Shown here piece by piece: positions 36,914 through 45,860 of a stretch of 64,000 nt of DNA (positions are counted from its first letter, which is position 1; every line of letters begins with the position of its first letter). The notes under the pieces are model-generated. The model was not told where the DNA came from. It made no database searches and saw only the letters and a program-made list of their open reading frames with translations. Source of the stretch: Parasphingorhabdus sp. SCSIO 66989 (GTDB lineage Bacteria; Pseudomonadota; Alphaproteobacteria; Sphingomonadales; Sphingomonadaceae); NCBI RefSeq assembly GCF_032852305.1, contig NZ_CP136594.1:2393501-2457500 (forward strand), read 5' to 3'. The position numbers and the translations under genes were made by a program.

Positions 36914-38206
36914 ATGGATTTTGATCTTACAGAACGGCAGCAATATTGGCGCGATCGTGTGCGCGATTTTATCGAGAAACATGTTCGCCCGCGCGAGGGT
37001 GATTACAAGAATGAGCAGGCGACTGGCGACCGCTGGAAGGTGCTGAAAACGATTGAGGAAGAAAAAGAGCGCGCCAAGGCACAGGGCATCTGGAACCTGT
37101 TTATGCCGCCTTCCAACCCCAATCTAACCCATGTCGATGACAGCTTTGAATTTGACGGGCCGGGCCTCACCAACCTGGAATATGCGCTGTGCGCCGAAGA
37201 AATGGGCCGCATCGCTTGGTCATCCGAAGTGTTCAACTGCTCCGCGCCTGACACCGGCAATATGGAAGTGTTCCACCGCTATGGCACCCGCGAGCAAAAG
37301 GACCAATGGCTCAAGCCGCTGATGGAAGGCGAAATCCGCTCGGCCTTTCTGATGACCGAGCCGCAGGTCGCTTCATCCGATGCGACCAATATCGAAACCT
37401 CGATCAAGCGCGAGGGCGATGAATATGTCATCAATGGCCGCAAATGGTGGTCATCGGGCGCGGGCGATCCACGCTGCAAAGTCGCCATCGTCATGGGCAA
37501 AACCAATTTTGAGGAAAGCCGCCACAAGCAGCAATCAATGGTGCTGATGCCGCTTGACGCGCCGGGTGTCAAAATCCTGCGCCACCTGCCGGTCTTCGGT
37601 TATGATGATGCACCGCATGGCCATATGGAAATTGAGCTTGAGAATGTCCGCATCCCGGCATCGAATATGCTGCTCGGCGAAGGCCGCGGTTTCGAGATCG
37701 CGCAAGGTCGCCTTGGCCCCGGCCGTATCCATCACTGCATGCGCACCATCGGTACCGCCGAGGAAGCGCTTGAGAAGATGATCAAACGCCTGACCACACG
37801 CGTCGCCTTTGGCAAGCGGATCTCGGAACACAGCATCTGGGAGCAGCGTATCGCCAAGGCACGGATTGATATCGAGATGACTCGCCTGCTTTGCCTGAAA
37901 GCGGCGGACATGATGGACAAGGTCGGCAACAAGTCCGCCAAGGCCGAGATCGCGATGATCAAGGTACAGGCACCAACCATGGCGCTGCAGATTATCGACG
38001 ATGCGATCCAGGCGCATGGCGGCGGCGGCGTGTCGGAGGACTTTGGTCTGGCGTCGGCCTATTCCGGTCAGCGCACGCTGCGCCTCGCCGACGGCCCGGA
38101 CGAAGTCCATGCCCGCACCATCGCCCGTCTGGAAATGGGCAAATATCGTGACCGCGACACCGAAGCGACGCAGGTCTCTTCAGGCGATATGGGCGTGGCG
38201 CGGTGA
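36914..38206 (+). CDS. Acyl-CoA dehydrogenase, ACAD10/11-like
   Basis: 430 residues, longer than the other two ACADs here. It contains [44 protein letters not shown] and the C-terminal [13 protein letters not shown] with [16 protein letters not shown]. These features mark the ACAD10/11 (LvaC-related) branch. In that branch the dehydrogenase-like enzyme works with an APH-like kinase on phosphorylated 4-hydroxyacyl-CoA. Such a kinase is encoded two genes downstream, which supports the assignment; the actual substrate is an inference. Confidence 0.85.
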   Translation: MDFDLTERQQYWRDRVRDFIEKHVRPREGDYKNEQATGDRWKVLKTIEEEKERAKAQGIWNLFMPPSNPNLTHVDDSFEFDGPGLTNLEYALCAEEMGRIAWSSEVFNCSAPDTGNMEVFHRYGTREQKDQWLKPLMEGEIRSAFLMTEPQVASSDATNIETSIKREGDEYVINGRKWWSSGAGDPRCKVAIVMGKTNFEESRHKQQSMVLMPLDAPGVKILRHLPVFGYDDAPHGHMEIELENVRIPASNMLLGEGRGFEIAQGRLGPGRIHHCMRTIGTAEEALEKMIKRLTTRVAFGKRISEHSIWEQRIAKARIDIEMTRLLCLKAADMMDKVGNKSAKAEIAMIKVQAPTMALQIIDDAIQAHGGGGVSEDFGLASAYSGQRTLRLADGPDEVHARTIARLEMGKYRDRDTEATQVSSGDMGVAR

Positions 38207-38214
38207 GCTACACT

Positions 38215-38345
38215 CCCCTCCTCTTCAGAGGAGGGGCAGTGAGACTTAGCGAGCATAGCGAGCTCTAGTCGCAGCGGGGTGGTGCAGCGGCACGGACTGC
38301 ACTTTGCGACTCCACCACCCCAACCCCTCCTCTGAAGAGGAGGGG
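38215..38345. repeat. Dispersed CCCCTCCTC/GAGGAGGGG repeat, copy before the alcohol dehydrogenase
   Basis: Starts CCCCTCCTCTTCAGAGGAGG and ends with the complementary CCCCTCCTCTGAAGAGGAGG hairpin. The core has GACTTAGCGAG...AGTCGCAGCGGGG. It begins 9 bases after a stop codon. Confidence 0.85.
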
Positions 38346-38366
38346 CTATGAGAAGGGAGAAGCCCA

Positions 38367-39452
38367 ATGAAAGCAGCCTTGTGCACCGCTCCGGCCCAGC
38401 CGCTGGAAATTGCCGATATCACCATCGACAAACCGCGCGGGCATGAGGTTCTGATCCGCACCCATGCGGTCGGCATGTGCCATTCGGACCTGAAATTCAT
38501 TGATGGCGCTTTTCCCTTTCCCATGCCCTTTGTCCCGGGACATGAGGCATCGGGCGTGGTCGAGGCGGTGGGTGATCAGGTAACGCGGCTCAAGCCGGGT
38601 GATCATGTCATCACCGTCCTCACCGCCTATTGCGGCCATTGCGAATCCTGCCTCACCGGCCATATCACCCTGTGTCAGGAACCAACGCTGAAGCGCGATG
38701 AGGATGAAGAGCCTTGCCTGCACAAGGCGGACAACACCCCGCTGCCGCATTTTCTCAATCTCTCCGCCTATGCCGAACAGTTATTGGCGCATGAGAATAG
38801 CTGTGTTGCGATAAACCCGGACATGCCGCTGGATATTGCGGCGTTAATGGGGTGCGCCGTGGTCACCGGATCGGGCGCGGTCTTCACCGATTGCAATATT
38901 GAGCCCGGTCAGAGCATCGCGGTTATCGGTTGTGGCGGTATTGGTCTTGCCGCGATCAATGCTGCGAGTATTGCTGGCGCTGGCCAGATCATTGCCATCG
39001 ACCCGGTACCGGAAAAACGCGCGCTTGCTGAAAGTCTCGGCGCGACCCACAGCTTTGATTCCGCCGATGAAAGTCTTGTCGAAGCCGTCATCACAGCAAG
39101 CCATGGCGGTTGCCATGCGGTGGTGGAAGCCGTTGGTCGGTCACAGACCGTGGCGCTCGCATGGGAGATCACCCGACGCGGGGGCATCACCACTGTTCTC
39201 GGCATGGTCAGCCCCAATGACCCGGTCACCCTGCCCGGCCCCAGCTTCCTGCAGGGGCGCACGCTCAAAGGCTCGCTTATGGGGTCTGCACCCTTCCCGG
39301 TCACGGTGCCGCGCCTTGTTAATTTCTATCTGCAGGACCGGCTGAAACTGGACCAGCTTGTCGGTGAACGCCTGCCGCTGGACCAGATCAATACAGGACT
39401 GGACAAGCTGCGCGCCGGAGATGGCTTGCGCACGCTTATCACCTTCTCCTAA
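38367..39452 (+). CDS. Zinc-dependent alcohol dehydrogenase (class III-like MDR)
   Basis: 361 residues. Catalytic zinc ligands lie in GMCHSDLK (Cys) and PGHEASG (His-Glu), and the four-Cys structural zinc lobe is CGHCESCLTGHITLC. The Rossmann motif VIGCGGIGLAAI marks NAD binding. It oxidises an alcohol to an aldehyde or the reverse, in the cytosol. AAGGGAG precedes the ATG. It lies between the ACAD10/11-like gene and the kinase. Confidence 0.92.
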   Translation: MKAALCTAPAQPLEIADITIDKPRGHEVLIRTHAVGMCHSDLKFIDGAFPFPMPFVPGHEASGVVEAVGDQVTRLKPGDHVITVLTAYCGHCESCLTGHITLCQEPTLKRDEDEEPCLHKADNTPLPHFLNLSAYAEQLLAHENSCVAINPDMPLDIAALMGCAVVTGSGAVFTDCNIEPGQSIAVIGCGGIGLAAINAASIAGAGQIIAIDPVPEKRALAESLGATHSFDSADESLVEAVITASHGGCHAVVEAVGRSQTVALAWEITRRGGITTVLGMVSPNDPVTLPGPSFLQGRTLKGSLMGSAPFPVTVPRLVNFYLQDRLKLDQLVGERLPLDQINTGLDKLRAGDGLRTLITFS

Positions 39453-39489
39453 ACCACCCGATAACCACCCCCATGAAGAAAGAACTGTT

Positions 39490-40560
39490 ATGAGTCAGGA
39501 TGCCCAACAGACCATGACCGGGACGATGGATGTGCCCGAAGCCGACCGGCTTGATGAAGCGCGGTTGACCGAGTGGATGGACGCCAATGTCGAGGGCTTT
39601 GCCGGGCCACTCACATTGCGCAAGTTCAAGGGTGGCCAGTCCAACCCGACCTATCGCGTTGATACCGAGCACCAATCCTATGTGCTGCGCCGCAAACCCT
39701 TTGGCAAATTGCTGCCTTCCGCCCATGCGGTTGACCGCGAATATCGCGCCATGGCTGCGCTGCATCCGCAAGGCTTTCCGGTGCCGAAACCCTATGGACT
39801 GTGCGAGGATGATGACGTTATCGGATCAATGTTCTTCATCATGGGCATGGCCGATGGCCGCAGCCTGTGGAACGGAACCCTGCCCGACTATCAGCCCAAG
39901 GATCGTGGCGAAATCTATGCAGCGATGACCGATACGCTGGCGCATCTGCATCGCTTTGATCCCGAAGCCATCGGTCTCGGCGATCATGGCAAGCCGGGCA
40001 ATTATTGCGAACGCCAGATTTCGCGCTGGACCAAGCAGTATAAGCTCTCGGAAACCGAGACTATCGAGAAGATGGATCGGATGATGGCCTGGCTCGCCGA
40101 GACCGTCCCCGAACAGCGCGGCTACTCCATCGTCCACGGCGATTATCGCATCGACAATATGATCTTTCACAAAAGCGAAAACCACGTCATCGCGCTGCTC
40201 GATTGGGAGCTGTCGACTCTCGGCGATCCGATTGCCGATCTCTCCTATTATCTGATGAGCTGGATCACGCCGCCTGAGGGTCGCAACGGCATTGCCGGGC
40301 TGGACCTGAAGGAACTCGGCATCCCCGACATCGAGCAGACCATTGCACGCTACAGTCAGCAATCAGGGATCACCGACATTCCCGATATGGACTGGTATTT
40401 CGCCTATAACCTCTTCCGCATGGCGGCGATTCTGCAGGGCATCAAAAAGCGTGTCATCGACGGCACCGCATCGAGCAAACATGCCAAGGGCATGGCCGAG
40501 CGTGTGCCCGGACTGGTCGAGGCAGGATGGCAATTCGCGCTCAAAGCTGGGATTGAATAG
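39490..40560 (+). CDS. APH-like phosphotransferase (ACAD10/11 kinase-domain type)
   Basis: 356 residues with the aminoglycoside-phosphotransferase fold. SNPTYRV and YVLRRKPFGKLL (ATP-binding lysine) lie in the N-lobe, IVHGDYRIDNMIF holds the catalytic Asp and Asn, and LLDWELSTLGDP the metal-binding Asp. This sequence type is the kinase half of human ACAD10/11 and resembles LvaA of levulinate catabolism, which phosphorylates 4-hydroxyacyl-CoA. It is not an antibiotic-resistance enzyme by this context. The start is ATG 39490; the longer frame to 39358 overlaps the alcohol dehydrogenase gene. Confidence 0.88.
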   Translation: MSQDAQQTMTGTMDVPEADRLDEARLTEWMDANVEGFAGPLTLRKFKGGQSNPTYRVDTEHQSYVLRRKPFGKLLPSAHAVDREYRAMAALHPQGFPVPKPYGLCEDDDVIGSMFFIMGMADGRSLWNGTLPDYQPKDRGEIYAAMTDTLAHLHRFDPEAIGLGDHGKPGNYCERQISRWTKQYKLSETETIEKMDRMMAWLAETVPEQRGYSIVHGDYRIDNMIFHKSENHVIALLDWELSTLGDPIADLSYYLMSWITPPEGRNGIAGLDLKELGIPDIEQTIARYSQQSGITDIPDMDWYFAYNLFRMAAILQGIKKRVIDGTASSKHAKGMAERVPGLVEAGWQFALKAGIE

Positions 40561-40616
40561 AATCTAAACCCCTCCCCTAAAGGAAGAGGGGGTAATAAGA
40601 AAAGGAACTCAAGAAG

Positions 40617-41393
40617 ATGTCTCAATTTGATCTGACCGGCAAGGTCGCGATTATCACCGGCTCGTCGCGCGGCATTGGCAAGGCGATTGCCGAGCAGATG
40701 GCGGTACAGGGCGCGAAAGTTGTTATCTCCAGCCGCAAACAGGAGGCCTGTGATGAGGTCGCCAATGCGATCAACGCAGAGCATGGCGATGGCACTGCGC
40801 TTTCTGTTCCGGCGAATATTTCCTCCAAGGATGATCTGCAGAATCTGGTTGATCAGACCCGCAAGGCATTCGGCAAGGTCGATATCCTTGTCTGCAACGC
40901 CGCCTCCAACCCCTATTATGGCCCGATGTCGGGGATTGAGGACGAGCAGTTCCACAAGATTTTGCAGAACAATATCGTCTCCAATAACTGGCTGATTCAG
41001 ATGGTGGCGCCGGAAATGCTTGAGCGTAAAAATGGCTCGATTGTGATTATCTCATCCATTGGCGGCTTTACCGGCACCGCAACCATCGGTGCCTATAACA
41101 TCTCGAAAGCAGCGGACTTCCAGCTTGCACGCAACCTTGCCACCGAATTTGGCAAACAGGGCGTGCGGGTGAACTGCATTGCGCCCGGCATCATCAAAAC
41201 CGATTTCGCCCGCGCACTCTGGGAGAACCCCAAGCTGATGGCCTATGTCGAGAACGCCACACCGCTGGGCCGTATCGGCGAGCCATATGAAATTGCCGGG
41301 GCCGCCGTATTCCTTGCCTCGGATGCGTCGACCTTTATGACCGGCCAATCGATCACCGTCGATGGCGGCACCACCATTGCGGCAGGACTGTAA
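40617..41393 (+). CDS. SDR-family oxidoreductase
   Basis: 258 residues. TGSSRGIGKAIAEQM is the cofactor loop; CNAASN, the catalytic Ser in ISSIGG and YNISKAADF (Tyr-x3-Lys) follow, and the C-terminus is GQSITVDGGTT. This pattern resembles DHRS4-like and 3-ketoacyl reductases. A short hairpin made of the CCCCTCC repeat lies just upstream. It is part of the rightward catabolic group. Confidence 0.9.
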   Translation: MSQFDLTGKVAIITGSSRGIGKAIAEQMAVQGAKVVISSRKQEACDEVANAINAEHGDGTALSVPANISSKDDLQNLVDQTRKAFGKVDILVCNAASNPYYGPMSGIEDEQFHKILQNNIVSNNWLIQMVAPEMLERKNGSIVIISSIGGFTGTATIGAYNISKAADFQLARNLATEFGKQGVRVNCIAPGIIKTDFARALWENPKLMAYVENATPLGRIGEPYEIAGAAVFLASDASTFMTGQSITVDGGTTIAAGL

Positions 41394-41396
41394 TCC

Positions 41397-42203
41397 ATGG
41401 AACTCACCAACAAGACCGCGATCATCACCGGTGCGGGCAGCGGCATTGGCCGCCGTACCGCCCTGCTCTTCGCGCAGGAAGGCGCGCATGTCATCGCCAG
41501 CGATATCACCGATGCGGTGGACGAAACCGCAGCGCTGGCGCCCGACAAAATTACCGCCGTCAAAGGTGATGCCGGAGACGAGGCATCGGTCAAGGCGCTG
41601 GTTGATCGTGCGGTTGCCGATCATGGCGGGCTGGATATCTTTTTCGCCAATGCGGGCATCTCGGGCGGTTTTGATGGCATTTTCGACCAGGGTGTCGAGG
41701 AGTGGGAAAGTATCCTGCGCGTCAATTTGATCGGCGTATTTCTGGCGATCAAATATGGCGGTCAGGCTATCGTCGAAACCTCCAAAGCCAATGGTAATCG
41801 CGGTGGTTCTCTCATCGCCACCGCCTCGGTTGCCGGACTGCGCTCGGGTGCGGGTGGCCCGGCCTATACCGCGTCCAAAGCGGGCGTGGTCAATCTTGTG
41901 AAGATCGCGGCGCAACAGCTCACTGGGAGCAATGTCCGCTGCAACGCCATCTGCCCCGGCCTGATCGAAACCGGCATGACCAGCTTCATTTATGAAACCG
42001 CGCGCGCCAAGGGCCGCGAGGTCACGGTCGGCCAGTTGAACCCGATGCAACGCGGCGGCGAGGCCGACGAGATCGCCGAAGCGGCGCTGTTCCTAGCCTC
42101 TGACCGCTCCAGCTATGTCAATGGCCATGCTCTGGTCGTCGATGGTGGCCTCTCCACCTCGCATCCCTATAACCGCCAGACTTTCGGCAAAACGGCAGTA
42201 TAA
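41397..42203 (+). CDS. SDR-family oxidoreductase
   Basis: 268 residues starting 3 bases after the previous stop, so it is co-translated. [24 protein letters not shown], the Ser in TASVAGL and [11 protein letters not shown] are all present, with the C-terminal [11 protein letters not shown]. It probably performs a second oxidation of a hydroxyacyl intermediate in the same route. Confidence 0.9.
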   Translation: MELTNKTAIITGAGSGIGRRTALLFAQEGAHVIASDITDAVDETAALAPDKITAVKGDAGDEASVKALVDRAVADHGGLDIFFANAGISGGFDGIFDQGVEEWESILRVNLIGVFLAIKYGGQAIVETSKANGNRGGSLIATASVAGLRSGAGGPAYTASKAGVVNLVKIAAQQLTGSNVRCNAICPGLIETGMTSFIYETARAKGREVTVGQLNPMQRGGEADEIAEAALFLASDRSSYVNGHALVVDGGLSTSHPYNRQTFGKTAV

Positions 42204-42208
42204 TCCCT

Positions 42209-43429
42209 ATGACACTCACCGTATCAGACCCTGATTCGCTTGGCTTTCATGGGCCCCTGCTCGATCGCATACCCGCCTTTATCAAGGCGAAGTATCTCGA
42301 CACCGGCCTGATGCCGCATGCCGCGCTGCTCATCGGGCGCGGCGACGAGATTGCCCATCTCTCGCTGCAGGGCGAAGCGCGCCCGGGCCAGCCGCTGACC
42401 GAAGACGCAATCTTCCGCATCGCCAGCATGACCAAACCGGTGACATCGGTTGCGTTTATGCAGCTGGTCGAACAGGGCAAGGTGGCGCTGGCCGATCCGG
42501 TGCATCGCTATCTGCCCGAATGGAAAGACATGGGCGTTTTCGTCAGCGGCGGTGGCGATCAACCTTTTATCACCCGTCCGCCGGCGAGCCCGATGCGGAT
42601 TATCGACCTGCTCCGCCATACCAGCGGCCTGACCTACAGCTTTCAGGAGCGCACACCCGTCGATGCCGCCTATCGCAAGCTTGGCTTTGAGCGTTTTGAT
42701 GGCGGCGATATCGACCATTTCATCGCATCGCTGGCCAAGATTCCGTTGCAATTTGACCCCGGAACCAGCTGGAATTACTCGGTTTCTACGGATGTCCTCG
42801 GCGCGATTATCGAGCGGATTTCCGGCCAATCGCTGGCGGAGTATTTTCAGCAGCATATCTTCGATCCGCTGGGCATGGAAGACACGCATTTCGCGCTTCC
42901 CGCCGAGAAGATCGACCGCGCCACCGACAGCTACAGCTTTGACCCGAAAGCCAAGATGAAGCCCTATGATTCCGGTGCCGATACCGCATGGGCCAAAACA
43001 ATCGGCTATTTCTCCGGTGGCGGCGGGCTGATGTCGACGCTGAGCGACTATCACCTGTTCTGCCGCATGCTGCTCAATGACGGCCAGTTGGACGGCGCGC
43101 GGATTATCGGACGCAAGACACTGGAACTGATGACCAGCAACCACCTGCCCGGCGGCGGCGATCTGACCCAGCACAGCAAGGCATTGTTCTCTGAGGCGGA
43201 GAATGCCGGGGCTGGCTTCGGTCTTGGCTTTGCCACCACCATCGACAATGCGGCCACCGCTATTCCCGGCTCAACCGGCGATTTCTATTGGGGCGGCATG
43301 TTCTCGACCGCTTTCTTTGTCGATCCGGTCGAAGATGTGATCATGATTTTTATGACGCAGTTGATGCCGTCTTCAACCTATCCGATACGCCGCGAAATCA
43401 AGACGATGCTCTACGCGGCTTTGGATTGA
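42209..43429 (+). CDS. Serine hydrolase, class C beta-lactamase/EstB-like esterase
   Basis: 406 residues without a signal peptide, so probably cytosolic. The SxxK nucleophile motif is SMTK (Ser73, Lys76), the YxN-like motif is around [11 protein letters not shown], and GFGLGF lies near the C-terminus. It starts 5 bases after the preceding SDR and ends the rightward group. In a catabolic setting it is more likely an ester or lactone hydrolase than an antibiotic-degrading enzyme. Confidence 0.88.
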   Translation: MTLTVSDPDSLGFHGPLLDRIPAFIKAKYLDTGLMPHAALLIGRGDEIAHLSLQGEARPGQPLTEDAIFRIASMTKPVTSVAFMQLVEQGKVALADPVHRYLPEWKDMGVFVSGGGDQPFITRPPASPMRIIDLLRHTSGLTYSFQERTPVDAAYRKLGFERFDGGDIDHFIASLAKIPLQFDPGTSWNYSVSTDVLGAIIERISGQSLAEYFQQHIFDPLGMEDTHFALPAEKIDRATDSYSFDPKAKMKPYDSGADTAWAKTIGYFSGGGGLMSTLSDYHLFCRMLLNDGQLDGARIIGRKTLELMTSNHLPGGGDLTQHSKALFSEAENAGAGFGLGFATTIDNAATAIPGSTGDFYWGGMFSTAFFVDPVEDVIMIFMTQLMPSSTYPIRREIKTMLYAALD

Positions 43430-43436
43430 ATATTAG

Positions 43437-43627
43437 CCCCTCCTCTTCAGAGGAGGGGAGTGATCGGGTCGAAATGTCTCCCAGGCATTTCTGAACCTTG
43501 CCGGGGGCAAGGTTCACCCGAACACTGGTGGTGGAGTCACTAAGCGCAACACCACCCCGCTGCGACTAACCACCTCGGCTTACGCTCCGGCGCTAAGTCT
43601 CACTGCCCCTCCTCTGAAGAGGAGGGG
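43437..43627. repeat. Dispersed CCCCTCCTC/GAGGAGGGG repeat, copy after the esterase
   Basis: Starts CCCCTCCTCTTCAGAGGAGG and ends CCCCTCCTCTGAAGAGGAGG. The core includes CACCACCCCGCTGCGACTAA. It fills the gap between the convergent esterase and ATP12 genes. Confidence 0.85.
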
Positions 43628-43632
43628 AGATA

Positions 43633-44370
43633 CTACCGGACCATTGCGCCCCACATCATCACTGCCGCATCATAGCGCTCCCGTCGCGCCTGTAACTGCG
43701 CTGTTGCCTCGGCATCCTCGCCCCATTGCTCAGCCTGCCAGAGCTGCTCCAGAAAAGCCGCATCCCAGACAGCATCCGCCGTCTGCCGCCCCTCGCGCAA
43801 AGCCAGTGCCAGCGCAAAGGAGCCCGTCAGTTCGACGATCTGGCTGAAAGCGGTCAGCCGAAACGCATCATCATCGGCGACAACCGCCTGCGCCAATGCC
43901 AGTACGTCAGGCGATTGCGGCTGTGGCATCACGCCCGATATCCGCGCCCATTCGACACCATGCGCCGCTTCCAGATCGCGGATAATCGGCTCCCAAACCG
44001 CCTGTTGCCTCGCAAACAGTGGCGCGTCCGGATCATCGCGATAAGATAGCGTATCGGTCTCGGCAAAACCTACAATCGCGCCAATGATCTCGGCACGATT
44101 GTCGGCAATATGATCAATCGCGGCATTGCAAAAACCGGTGAGCACCATGGTCTGCGGCTCGATAAACTCCTGCTGCGCCCGCCATTCTTCCGCCACCAGT
44201 TCTGCCAGTCGCTGCGCGGGAATAGCAAGCGCCCGCTTCAGCGGCGTTTTCACCGCGCGACCATCCAGCAATATCGCATGACCATCTTCGCCGGAACCAA
44301 GAGATACCTCTTTATAGAAGCGTTTAGCACGCGGATTTTGCGACTCTTGGGTCGGCGTTTTCACCGTCAT
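43633..44370 (-). CDS. ATP12-family F1-ATPase assembly chaperone
   Basis: 245 residues from ATG 44368-44370. ATP12 binds the alpha subunit of F1-ATPase during assembly and is found in mitochondria and alphaproteobacteria. Landmarks are RFYKEVSLGSGEDGHAILLDGRAVKTP (in parts), LVAEEWRAQ, TDTLSYRDD and the C-terminal WDAAFLEQLWQAEQWGED. Its start overlaps the preceding small gene's stop by 4 bases (ATGA), so translation is coupled. Confidence 0.92.
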   Translation of the reverse strand: MTVKTPTQESQNPRAKRFYKEVSLGSGEDGHAILLDGRAVKTPLKRALAIPAQRLAELVAEEWRAQQEFIEPQTMVLTGFCNAAIDHIADNRAEIIGAIVGFAETDTLSYRDDPDAPLFARQQAVWEPIIRDLEAAHGVEWARISGVMPQPQSPDVLALAQAVVADDDAFRLTAFSQIVELTGSFALALALREGRQTADAVWDAAFLEQLWQAEQWGEDAEATAQLQARRERYDAAVMMWGAMVR

Positions 44371-44609
44371 GGCTCGGGGACATCCTCGGGCGGCGTGCGC
44401 CACATTCGTGCCAACACAATCGGTACAAAGAAAAACTCAACCAACCCAATGGCTAACAGGCCATAGCTGAAAATATCTGGTAATCCGACGATCACGCCAT
44501 TGATGGCCAGCAATGCCACCATGACAATGATGACGCCACTGAAACGCACCAGCGAGATAATCATGAACCGTCGTCTTGCATGTGCCTCATCCATGGCTTG
44601 TTCCCTCAT
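44367..44609 (-). CDS. Small membrane protein, two TM segments
   Basis: 80 residues (or 75 if ATG 44594 is used). A basic N-terminus (HARRRFM) precedes two hydrophobic helices (VIIVMVALLAINGVIVGL and YGLLAIGLVEFFFVPIVL). No family function is known to me. It overlaps the HAD gene upstream and the ATP12 gene downstream, so it clearly belongs to this operon. Confidence 0.75.
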   Translation of the reverse strand: MREQAMDEAHARRRFMIISLVRFSGVIIVMVALLAINGVIVGLPDIFSYGLLAIGLVEFFFVPIVLARMWRTPPEDVPEP

Positions 44610-45255
44610 TCAAAGCATCAAACAGCGCATCCATGCTGGTCACCACCTGCTCCGCTCCGGCGGCATGCAGCTCGTGCGCATCATGATAGCCCCAATCGAC
44701 CCCAATGGCGCGCACGCCTGCATTGATCGCCATTTCCATATCAAAGCTGGTATCACCAATCATCACCGCACCAGCAGGCGCGGCACCGGCATCGTCAAGC
44801 GCCTGCATAATCATCGAAGGATGCGGTTTGGACGGATGTCGGTCGGCAGTCTGCAGACTGATAAAATGGTCGGCAATGCCATAATGCTCGACAACAAATT
44901 TAAGTCCCCGGTCCGATTTCCCCGTAGCCACCGCGCAGAGCCACTCCGCCGCGCGCAGCTTTTCGAGCAACTCAATCAGTCCGCCATAAAGCGGCTCGGT
45001 TCGATCGCCCTTTGCGCGCAAAGCCTGAAACGCCTGACGATAATTCTCGGCAAGCCGTTCATGCAAAGCATCATCCGGTTCAGGCGCGAGCCGTCGCATA
45101 GCCTCAATCAGCGACAGACCGACAATCCGCCGCGTCAGATGATGGTCGGGCGGTGTCAGATTTTCCGCCACAAACGCCTGCTCCATCGCGGTGCAGATAT
45201 TGGCCTGACCATCGACCATAGTGCCATCGCAATCGAATATCGCCAGACGCGTCAC
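44587..45255 (-). CDS. HAD-superfamily hydrolase, phosphoglycolate phosphatase-like
   Basis: 222 residues. Motif I is IFDCDGTMVDG with the nucleophile Asp, motif II VATGKSDRG, motif III lysine in HPSKPHPS, and motif IV MIGDTSFDMEMA. The helical cap after motif I is of the small C1 type, as in Gph. It dephosphorylates a small phosphomonoester; the substrate is unknown. It overlaps the genes on both sides by a few bases. Confidence 0.88.
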   Translation of the reverse strand: MTRLAIFDCDGTMVDGQANICTAMEQAFVAENLTPPDHHLTRRIVGLSLIEAMRRLAPEPDDALHERLAENYRQAFQALRAKGDRTEPLYGGLIELLEKLRAAEWLCAVATGKSDRGLKFVVEHYGIADHFISLQTADRHPSKPHPSMIMQALDDAGAAPAGAVMIGDTSFDMEMAINAGVRAIGVDWGYHDAHELHAAGAEQVVTSMDALFDALNEGTSHG

Positions 45256-45860
45256 GCATCACTCTCCACATTGCGCATTAGCATCGCCATCGCCTTGCGC
45301 CCGCTGGCCTCTACCTTGTCGGCCGCTGCCAATCGCGTCGCCTCGGGTTTGTTCTGGCTCAGCTTGGCGGTACCCCGCCACGCTTTTATCTCCATGCGAA
45401 AACCGACAATGCCCTGCAACATGCCTTCAAATTTGCCCGGGGCCATTTTATCACGGGTCCAGGGTGGGTCTTCGCCAGCTTTGGCCTCATGATGCGCGGT
45501 GACCTGATCGATCAGATCCGGCATGGCATCGCGCTCAATCCGGCTGACCGCACCCTCCAATTCGATGCTGAGATAGTTCCAAGTCGGCACCTGATCGGGA
45601 ATGTCATACCAGTTGGCGCTGATATAGCTGTCCGGCCCGTTGACCACGAACAGCGCATCGCCCTCGCATATGTACCGCGTCAGCGCATTGCCGCGCGAGA
45701 GATGAAATTCGAGCGTGTCCGGCCCTTCAAACAGCACCGGAATATGCGCCACACGCGGGCCATTGGGCGTCTGCGCGAAGACCATGCCAAAGCCGATTTC
45801 CTCGACCCAGTGCCGCATCAGATCGCGGTCGGTGATATGGAAGCTGCGATCGGGATGCAT
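45252..45860 (-). CDS. PaiB-like FMN-binding protein
   Basis: 202 residues with the PaiB/FMN-binding split-barrel pattern: HIPVLFE...LEFHLSRGNAL, DALFVVNGPDSYISANWY, VPTWNYLSIELEGAV and KFEGMLQGIVGFRMEI. Bacillus PaiB is called a negative transcriptional regulator, but relatives are better described as flavin-binding proteins. It overlaps the HAD gene by 4 bases and abuts the pseudouridine synthase gene stop. Confidence 0.88.
   Translation of the reverse strand: MHPDRSFHITDRDLMRHWVEEIGFGMVFAQTPNGPRVAHIPVLFEGPDTLEFHLSRGNALTRYICEGDALFVVNGPDSYISANWYDIPDQVPTWNYLSIELEGAVSRIERDAMPDLIDQVTAHHEAKAGEDPPWTRDKMAPGKFEGMLQGIVGFRMEIKAWRGTAKLSQNKPEATRLAAADKVEASGRKAMAMLMRNVESDA

Noticed and set aside
39490-40560. 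Aminoglycoside-resistance phosphotransferase
   Set aside because: The fold matches, but sequence type and neighbours point to the ACAD10/11-associated metabolic kinase.
41052-42050. 332-residue open frame on the minus strand
   Set aside because: Antisense to two SDR genes with intact catalytic motifs.
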